Shown one piece after another: positions 56,436 through 64,000 of a DNA stretch of 64,000 nt. The translations under genes and the position numbers were made by a program. The notes under the pieces are model-generated. The model was not told the origin of the DNA, made no database searches, and saw only the letters and a list, made by a program, of their open reading frames with translations. The DNA is from Aralia elata (taxonomy: Eukaryota > Streptophyta > Magnoliopsida > Apiales > Araliaceae): positions 14,386,922-14,450,921 of the forward strand of contig CM068379.1 of assembly GCA_034770075.1 (NCBI GenBank), in the 5' to 3' direction. Each line of letters starts with the position of its first letter. The first letter of the stretch is position 1.

Positions 56436-58123
56436 TGTTGGCCGATTTCGCAACCGAAAAATACGCGCAAGTATATGCGGTCAACAAGTAATACAATGAT
56501 AAGATAGAGTTGTCGAACCCACGGGGAATTAACTCTAATCTATCCCCAAGTACTAACTCAATATCGACTCGATCTAAATCAAACTCTTTGATTCAAGTGA
56601 TAGATAAAGGTTATATCTAAATTTCATGACATACAAATAACAAGAATAGATAGATAAAGGTCTAAGATTATAATTTCCCCCATTCAAACATTTTGTCAAA
56701 CACTTGGCGTGCAATGCTTTGTTCAAATATCTTAACTCCCCTTTTAGATCAATTAACCACATAGAAATGACAACCGAGAAATCACAAATACATAAGAGCC
56801 TCTGTCGATGGTCAATTACGAATCTTCCTAATGCGGCATGTAGGTATATGTCTATCCTACACACTATCAAGAGACCAATTTCAAGAATAATTCACAAGAC
56901 ACATGTCACTAAATCTCATTAACCACCCTTTCAATTACCAACTTTCACAAAGGAAGTCATTAAGAATAAATTCTCAATTGGTTGCACACGGTATCTAGGT
57001 ATATGTCTATCCTAAATACTATCAAGTTACCTATCATTGAGGATAATCAACAAGACACACGTCACTAAATCTTTATTAATCACCCATAATAATCTTTAAC
57101 TTTCGCATGTTATCATGACTAGGTCTCAACCTATAATCCGTTCGTCAAGTTCATAAAGGTTCCCAAGGTAATTACGAGCCAAGCAATTAACCTATAAGCA
57201 TAGGCTATGATAACCAATTCATATGAGTAGCAATAATCAATTGGAAGAGAAAATCAATTCAAATTAAGCAATGGGTTCAATTACAATCTTAGATTAAAAA
57301 CTAATTACATAGAGGAAAAAGATAAAGAAAGATAAAGGATAGCTTCCCCATTGTTGTTGGATGAAACTCCATTGAAGCTCCTCCAAGCTTTGGAAGAACC
57401 ATGGCCAATGGCCATGGCCTCCCTCTTTTTGCTCTAAGCCTCTTTTCTCTCTCTCTAAATCTGATTTTTGGAAGTCTAGGATAATCTAAGTCTGTTTAAG
57501 TCTCTTCAAAATGGAGGCTACATGTTCTATTTATAATGTTCCCATGAAAACCCTAGCCTCCACTCGGATTTGGACCCAAAAACCTGCACAGATCGCACGC
57601 AGCGCGAATTGGCGCAGCCCCGCTGGTTTGTGGCGAGGCCCCATTGTCTTGCTTCAACTCCTTGTATGCCCTGGTGAGGCCCCGCTGGATTGTGGCGAGG
57701 CCCCGCTGACCTGACTGGAGAGGCCCCACTGATTGTGGCGAGGCCCCGCTGGCCTGCTACAGCTGGTGCCTATGTCAACACTCTTGTGACTTGGTCGACG
57801 CCGTGTACACCCAAAGCGCAAATGTCATCAACTTCCATACCGAGTGTCGCCAAACACTAATTTCCAAAATAAAACACGCCAACCACGGATAACCAAACAC
57901 GGGCATTATGTCATTAAGAACAACGATCTGAGCGGTCTTTATTTCAATTCCTACAAACACAATGAAAATGCATAAAAAACAATACTAAACATATATAAGC
58001 AATATAAAACCACAATATCTAAAAATAAGATAAAAATACAATAAAACCACATAAAATACCCAAAGACTTACAAATTATCAAGGACAAAAGTACCCAAATT
58101 GTGTGTATAAAACACATTCATCA
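56436..58123 (-). mobile_element. Solo LTR C, relative of element B
   Basis: 1.69-kb LTR inserted in the gag-pol of element 3. Minus strand begins TGATGAATGTGTTTTATAC and ends GGCCAACA. Start, TATA region (57528-57535) and the end block (TCAACAAGTAATAC, AGAGTTGTCGAACCCACG on the plus strand near 56480-56525) match the LTRs of element B. No internal region is left. Confidence 0.8.
57611..57755. repeat. GGCGAGGCCCCGCTGG array in U3 of LTR C
   Basis: About six units of TGGCGAGGCCCCGCTGG or variants, 80-230 bp upstream of the TATA box. It occupies the place of the GCGYCGCGG array in B but is a different sequence. Confidence 0.75.
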
Positions 58124-58128
58124 ATTAA
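58124..58128. repeat. Target site duplication of solo LTR C, right copy
   Basis: ATTAA. Confidence 0.7.
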
Positions 58129-59433
58129 TTCTTTATTAGCAATTTCTATCATTAAAGGACTTTCTAATAGTTCACTAGGCACGTTTAATTTCTTAGAAAA
58201 TTCATGCGAAATAAATGAACAAGTAGCACCCGAACAAAAAGAACATAAACATTTATGGTGTTGATCGGAATGATACCTGACACGACATCTTGAGATGTTA
58301 CTGCATCTTTCACCGGCATATTGAATGTTCTAGATGTTGGGCGGCCTGGGGTAGTTGTTGGGGTAGGCTTGTTGGGATTGACCCCTTCGGCATTTCCTCC
58401 CTTCTTGGGGCACATCTTCGTTTGATGTCATGTGGCTCCACAGTTGAAGCAAATGTTTTTCTTAGGGTAAGGGCAATTGTTGGTTAAATGTCCCTCTTGC
58501 TTACAATTGTAACAGGCATTCTTTCCCTTAAGGCATACCCCTAGATGACGGTTACCACATATCTTGCAGGGCTCTATTGTTTTCTTCTTATTTTCCCCTT
58601 CTCTCTGGAAATTTCCCCCACCACCGAACTTTCTTTTGTTATTACCTCCACCATTCCCCCCTTTATTATTACCTCCCTTATTTCCCTTTTAAGCATTCTT
58701 TTCTTTATTATACTTTGTCATGGCTTCGCTACCGCCCTCGACAATGATGGCCTTCTCGAGAATTTGGGAGTAATTCTCTAGCTGTAATACAGCTACCTTA
58801 TTGTTTGTCCAGGGTTTCAAACCCTCCTCAAACCTTCTTGTTTTACGCTCTTCCGTATCCACTTGATGTGGAGCGAAACGAGCGAGTTCATTAAATTTAA
58901 AGGCATATTGGGGAACAGTCATGTCCCCTTGCTTTAAGTTTAAGAACTGCACCTCCATGTGGTTCTTCATACTTTTTGGGAAATAGTTCTCGAAGAATAT
59001 TTCCTTGAACCTTTCCCATGGTACCACACCTTCACCCGCACGAGCTTGGTTTGCTTCCCACCAGAAGTTAGCTTCGCCCTTCATGGGGTAAGTGGGGCTC
59101 AGCGGTTCCCTTGAATTCGAGAGGACCTATGTTTTTAAAGTTTTTGAACGAGACTTTATGTGGTTGGGGTTGTGGAGTAACATTGGTTGTAGATCGATTG
59201 TCTAAAGCTCCTATTAACATATTTATGAATTATTGCATAGGATTGGGAGTCGGACTTTCATTTTGTGTATGTCCAATACTCTCACTACTAACACTTGGGG
59301 GTGTTGTTGCTCTTGTCTGAGGTCTCTTTGGTGCCATTTCTAAAAACAACAAAAATAAGCAAGTGTAAATATGAAAGCGTAAATAACTAGAGACATCTTT
59401 CTTAACAAACTTCTTATATAAAGAATATTCACA

Positions 59434-60183
59434 TTACAATATTCGAGTGATTAAAATCATGTTACAATTATTAACACCCCTTATAAATATAGGAATGTTT
59501 AATTTACAACATTTAAAACATACTAATATAATACAAGTCTTTAGATTCCGATTTATATAGGCCTTATGGATTATGCTAGTCACCACGAATCTATTGATGT
59601 CATACCCCATATCTCCATCTGGTGAAGGAAAATTATTTATATCCTTCTGGAGATCGAAGTATGAAACACAACAGGCCAGTTTTATTTGATCACGATCCAC
59701 TTGTAGTCGAATGGTTTCTTCTCGGGAAGCATCCAACTGGAGTTGTAGTTCATAGCACTTCTCAGCCTCATCCAACCATCTCCTTTCTAGTACTTCCACC
59801 AAGTCGTTGGCAGTTTTCTTGTTTGCCTCAGACTCTGCTTGAAGATACTCAATCATTTCACCTTGTGCAGCCTCATCTGCCTCCATCTCTGCGATAATTT
59901 CATCGTAAGTAGGTAAGTCAATTACATCATCTTCATCATCCTCCTCTGTTGGAAGAATATGATCTATTTCAGGAGCTATTACTGCCTCTCCGACATCTTG
60001 TAGTTCCAAGTCATGGTTGTGCCCCAACGAATCATCCTCATCTCCGGATGTATCATTGAAGTACTCGATCATTGGGTTCTAACCCCTAGGATCTTCTATT
60101 GGACCTTCAATCTCCTCACCAGGTGTGTATGTTGGTTCCATTATTACTTTGTTAATATCTCTCTATTCTGGTTCTCCAGCCAT
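59434..60183 (-). pseudogene. ORF0 pseudogene, element 3
   Basis: Same place as ORF0 in elements 1 and 2. The frame from ATG 60183 (MAGEPE, directly after TTTGTAAAG) has stops after residue 6 and again about 29 codons later, then stays open for 212 codons from 60072. Acidic N-terminal part (TEEDDEDDVIDLPTYDEI), then coiled-coil-type sequence (YLQAESEANKKTANDLVEVL, LQLQLDASREETIRLQVDRD). The start context, acidic lead-in and heptads match the element 2 protein in layout, while direct sequence similarity is weak. The tail beyond about residue 150 may be read-through. Confidence 0.6.
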
Positions 60184-60320
60184 CTTTACAAAAGAGTGTA
60201 GCTTTTATTAGTATATTTCTTTCACATAATCTCTTTTATGTAATAAGGTTTATTAAGATTTATTAATATCTTTTAGTTGTCTATAGACTCTTCATAAGTC
60301 CATTTAAGCCTAACTTCATC

Positions 60321-60362
60321 AGATTATACCCTAAAGTACTCGTTACTTTAGAACTATAATCT
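60321..60362 (-). other. Two-tier stem-loop after the PBS, element 3
   Basis: Outer stem AGATTATA/TATAATCT (60355-60362 with 60321-60328) and inner stem CTAAAGT/ACTTTAG (60345-60351 with 60331-60337). The bases differ from elements 1 and 2 but pairing is kept. Confidence 0.6.
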
Positions 60363-60364
60363 AT

Positions 60365-60377
60365 AGCTCTGATACCA
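60365..60377 (-). other. Primer binding site (tRNA-iMet), element 3
   Basis: Minus strand TGGTATCAGAGCT, two bases inside the LTR. Confidence 0.93.
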
Positions 60378-60379
60378 AA

Positions 60380-62965
60380 TATAACGCCCCCGAATTCAGG
60401 CCATGGCCGCCTGAACAAGGGTCTGACGTTATCTCGTACTTCTTTCGTAACTTAACCAATGATCCCATAATCATATTGGTTAAATTAGTCTATTACAAAC
60501 TATAAATTATAAATTTCCTTAACTTCCTCCCTGGATCTATTCTTGATATCAATCTCATTCCTTCTACAAGTATCAACTTGTAGTTCATTCGTATATACGG
60601 ATAAGACCATATATATATATCGGTCCAATTTTTAACCCTATAATTTAGATATTCTATCATTTATAAGCTTTATATGGATCCAAGATTCACAGTACCAGCA
60701 CTAAAGATAGTTCCCAGATCTGAAGGGGGCTTCCCAATAAAGATAAATCAATATTGGTTCGCAATTAGATGACCTAACCTTCATTTCTTAGTTAGAACTT
60801 TCAGCGTGCCAAATACCCTCACTTAGATACATAGTCTTATAAACATTGTTTATGTTTTAATAATTCTAAGTTTAATCGAAGTAAAGACATGACAAGAATG
60901 TGTGAGAAAACATGATAATATTGATATAATATTCGGTTACATAGTTTGCTGGTTCATATTACAAAAAGTCATCAAGACTATAACAAAAGGGATAAGCAAT
61001 CAGGAAAGCATATAGACTAGTCTACGCATTTCTTCTTTCCTTTCTTTAGAGAGCCTGAACTCTCAAGTTTGTCTGTAAATAAGGTTTTATTCGCAAGAAT
61101 GAGCATACAAAAGCTCAACAAGTCTAAACACATAGTATATAATTGAACTCACATCGATAAGGATTTAATGGATCATAGTTTTAACAAAAGATATTATAAT
61201 TGTTTTAACATAGTAAGACTGAGTGATAATTAAACCAAGAACCGTTCGTCTGTCTTTCGACTTAGAACCATACTGTGGATATCAAGTAGAGGATCAATCT
61301 AACGACATCCTATGTTATGCATAACATACGCTACACTAACTAATCATGACAGTGTTTTAACAACATGTTCATCTCAGTTTACTTTGCATATAGAGGTCGC
61401 TCCAAAACAACTTGGTTTGACTAAAGAATTATAACAATTCAATACTTCACGAATAAACGTTCATTTTGCAAGTTATGCTGGAACGAATACTAATAACTCT
61501 CATATCAAAGATTTATAACACGTTATTGCACAAAGTACATAAATCAAATAGAAAGCTTGTAAATGAAAGCTTAGGTAGAAGACTTGCCTCGTATATCTTT
61601 TACAGATAAATATAACGGTTTACACGTTCGGCGTAAATCCTACACGATTATAAGTTCATGTAGACCAATTAAGCATTTAACGATTAAATCTTTTAAGTTT
61701 TATTTCGGGTATTATAACCACTTATAAATAAGACTCTTTCTACTATACATCAAATGATTTTTAGCATTATAACTGCATATAAAATGAATGTTCATCAACT
61801 ATATTTAAAATAAATTGAGCATTATAACTGCTTATAAAATGAATATTCGGCTATTATATTTGAGATAATTTCAGCATTATAACTGCTTATAAAATTAATA
61901 TTCGGTTATTATATTTAAGATAATTTCAGCATTATAACTGCTTATAAAATAAATATTCGGCTATTATATTTAAGATAATTTCAGCATTATAACTGCTTAT
62001 AAAAGTATATTTTCAACTTTATAAGAGAAATAAATCGGACATTATAACTGCTTGTAAATAAGACTTTTGTACTATATACATAAAATAATTTGAGCATTAT
62101 AGCTGCTTGTAAAAGTATATTTTTACTAATACATACATAAAAATAAAAATTATAACCACTAGAGTATACCTCTTGTAGTTGCTAGCTTTACTTCCAATTG
62201 TGTAGCGCTTCGATACTTCGAAAGTAATTTTTATCTCACAATATCTCTTAGAATATAAATATAGAGTGTTTTTGCTCTTGAACTGCTCTTGAAAATAGTA
62301 AGGAATGAATGAACTTAGCTTGCTATTTATAGGAAAACATAGTTTCGCTAATTGCACGTTAGGGGCTCAGCTTATTACACTTTGGTACCTAGGTTAATTA
62401 CACTTTAGTACCTAGCAAATTCTTAGAATATTCTTCTAAGCTCCTCAATGAAAATATCTTCCAAGCTCGACAATACAGCTTGCAATCTAAGCTCCTCAAT
62501 GAAAATATCTTCCAAGCTCGACAATGCAGCTTGCAATTGAACTTATCTTCTAAGCTCCTCAATAAAAATATCTTCCAAACTCGACAGTGCAGCTTGTCAC
62601 CGTAAGCACGACGAGTCACTTTGTCATTTCCAAGCACGACACAGCAACTTGTCAAAAATAATTTGTCGGAATGCTTCTTGGTGAAATCTTGGAAAGCACG
62701 ACAAATGATTTTGTCAATGTAAGCACGACTGAGCAGCTTGACCCAAAAATTTTATTTGACCTAATTCATCGTTTACACTATATAATCACACAACACCTGC
62801 TTCGAAATATCATTTCGATCTTTATTAAGCACATATGTTACAAAATTCAAATCTCATTAGGGCTTAAGGTTTTAAACTTCTCGATACCTAGTTTTAGGTC
62901 ACTAAATTAGCCTCTAACCATAAACAATCGTATTTATAAGTCTCATAAATATTCGGGGTATTACA
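60380..62965 (-). mobile_element. Tekay element 3 5' LTR
   Basis: 2.59 kb. Minus-strand TATA box CTATAAATAGC at 62324-62331, candidate donor GT 62169-62168, short frame 61017-61072, U3 tandem units 62431-62596. Confidence 0.93.
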
Positions 62966-62970
62966 CTTAC
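62966..62970. repeat. Target site duplication of element 3, right copy
   Basis: CTTAC. Confidence 0.9.
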
Positions 62971-64000
62971 TATTCTTACATAAATAAAATTATCCTCCAA
63001 ATAGTTCAAAGGCCAAATTTAGTCCATAAAAAAAATCTTAAAGAATCACCCCCACACTTTTAAATAATTGAAATCTCATTGAATAATTTCACTTCACAAT
63101 ATTATGATCACTACTTAAAATAAATTTTAGATTAATTAACACTTTATGTGACAATGTTTCTATAAATATTATTTCTACATTAGAATATTAAGGAACACTT
63201 CTTAGAACAAAAAATAAGTTCTTGTACATTTTATGTTTTAGTTACTCATATAAAGATTGCTTCAACATAAGAATCTTTAATTTAGAATACCCCCACATAA
63301 GAAAACAAGCTCTTATTTTCTGAAATTCCATAAAATCTCAAATCCAAAAATTATTTAGCATGAGCACTTACAATTATACATGTACATTTTTCAAGTATAC
63401 CAACACGTAACAATTGACTCTATATAAATAGTATAAAATTCATTATATACAAATTATAGCGCAACTCATTATATTGCACAAATTTATTTGCATATAAATC
63501 ACGAAATTTTTTATAGAAATCAAATAAAATTCACACATATGAACCAGCATATCCTCAAGTGTTTTTCTTGTCTCAACTTGGATAGGAAATATCATAAATA
63601 ATATACCTTTTGACATTTATAAATATAGAATTCAAGATAATTTTCATAGTAATATGAAATACTTGAACTTCACTATATTTATAAAAAGTCAAAAAAATAA
63701 AATATTTATCTCAATTAGAATATACAAAATTCATATGATCACATTAAAATTTACTACTTCTTGGACAAGAAGTACACATAAAATAAATCAACATATACCA
63801 ATTGTGATTATCCTAAAAACACTACGAATAACATTTCTAAGTGTTTTCTTAACATCATAATCATATTGTATACAAGATTTACTCAACCAAATTTACTTCT
63901 ACAATATCTCTTCTAACTATAGTTGATAATTAATTTATTATCCATGAATAAAGTAATTTATCTTCAAAATCTATGCATAAAATACCCAGCAATATTACAC
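62971..64000. other. AT-rich DNA, nothing recognised
   Basis: No ORF with recognisable motifs on either strand and no repeat boundary that I can define. By position it continues the old copia remnant of 50032-50596. Confidence 0.5.

Larger units (their letters stand above)
53230..59337 (-). pseudogene. Tekay gag-pol pseudogene, element 3
   Basis: Coding order from MAPKRPQTRATTPP at 59337: gag with a stop and about 45 residues deleted near 59090, gag core 58689-59084 (MKGEANFWWEANQARAGEG), knuckles and start of protease about 58130-58560, then solo LTR C (56436-58123), rest of protease 55938-56453 (IILGMDWLTSHQAM), reverse transcriptase to integrase 53838-55877 (FIDDILIY, VVYSDASHKG, MDFVVGLPTT, SDRDPRF, GQNERT), 53577-53774 and the chromodomain 53230-53463 (VKVIWRNHSVEEATWELE). 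Several stops and short frameshifts separate these blocks. Not functional. Confidence 0.93.
50602..62965 (-). mobile_element. Tekay element 3: older, decayed, with nested solo LTR C
   Basis: 12.4-kb minus-strand Tekay element: 5' LTR 60380-62965, PBS 60365-60377, broken ORF0, broken gag-pol 53230-59337, degenerate PPT, 3' LTR 50602-53182, perfect CTTAC duplications. LTRs run TGTAATACCCCG to GGCGTTATA, ending TA rather than CA. The LTRs differ at roughly 3 percent of sites by eye, making it the oldest of the three full elements. Confidence 0.95.

Noticed and set aside
63654..63860. 68-residue plus-strand frame near the right edge
   Set aside because: Low-complexity AT-rich translation without motif. 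Length expected by chance.

Overview
The window is a block of eudicot-type plant nuclear repeat DNA. Every stretch I can assign is an LTR retrotransposon or a fragment of one. I see no host gene, no rRNA or tRNA gene and no prokaryotic feature. The plant assignment rests on the tRNA-iMet and tRNA-Asp type primer binding sites, the Tekay/Del-type chromovirus polyprotein with a C-terminal chromodomain, the Athila-type gag and the plant-type copia protein. The species cannot be named from this sequence.

Layout. 1-898: end of a long Ty3 LTR. 899-5639: decayed minus-strand Ty1/copia element (pol, gag, leader, PBS). 5641-32288: its 5' LTR, split by two insertions. The first is B (6196-24144, TSD AAATA), a coding-free LARD-like element whose own 3' LTR is split by Tekay element 1 (7022-20731, plus strand, TSD TCATC). 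The second is A (24440-31272, TSD AATAA), a gag-only Athila-lineage element. 32289-32912: an array rich in CGTAGAGT, then AT-rich DNA. 32918-50026: a solo Tekay-type LTR (TSD AGTTA) split by Tekay element 2 (35984-49434, minus strand, TSD ACTTC). Element 2 has near-identical LTRs and an uninterrupted 1516-aa gag-pol. 50032-50596: copia reverse transcriptase debris. 50602-62965: Tekay element 3 (minus strand, TSD CTTAC), decayed, with solo LTR C (56436-58123) inside its gag-pol. 62971-64000: AT-rich DNA in which I recognise nothing.

How the parts work together. Elements 1, 2 and 3 share one plan: long LTR, iMet PBS, a stem-loop just after the PBS, a small coiled-coil ORF (called ORF0 here), gag-pol with chromodomain, a pre-PPT hairpin, PPT, LTR. 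Element 2 is the only intact-looking source of enzymes and could in principle mobilise element 1, whose gag-pol has five lesions but is closely similar in sequence.

The most unusual signals are not annotated genes. (1) Four different Tekay LTR families each carry a candidate leader intron inside the LTR, with a hairpin 27-29 nt before the acceptor and a short conserved K/P/E-rich frame after it. (2) A covarying stem-loop with a fixed 17-nt core occurs four times in A and once in B. (3) A hairpin with a G-RGGA-C apex lies just upstream of the PPT in Tekay, Athila-type and LARD-like elements, although its stems differ in sequence. (4) A two-tier stem-loop after the PBS, and the conserved ORF0, recur in all three Tekay elements. 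All of these come from reading by eye and none has been tested statistically.
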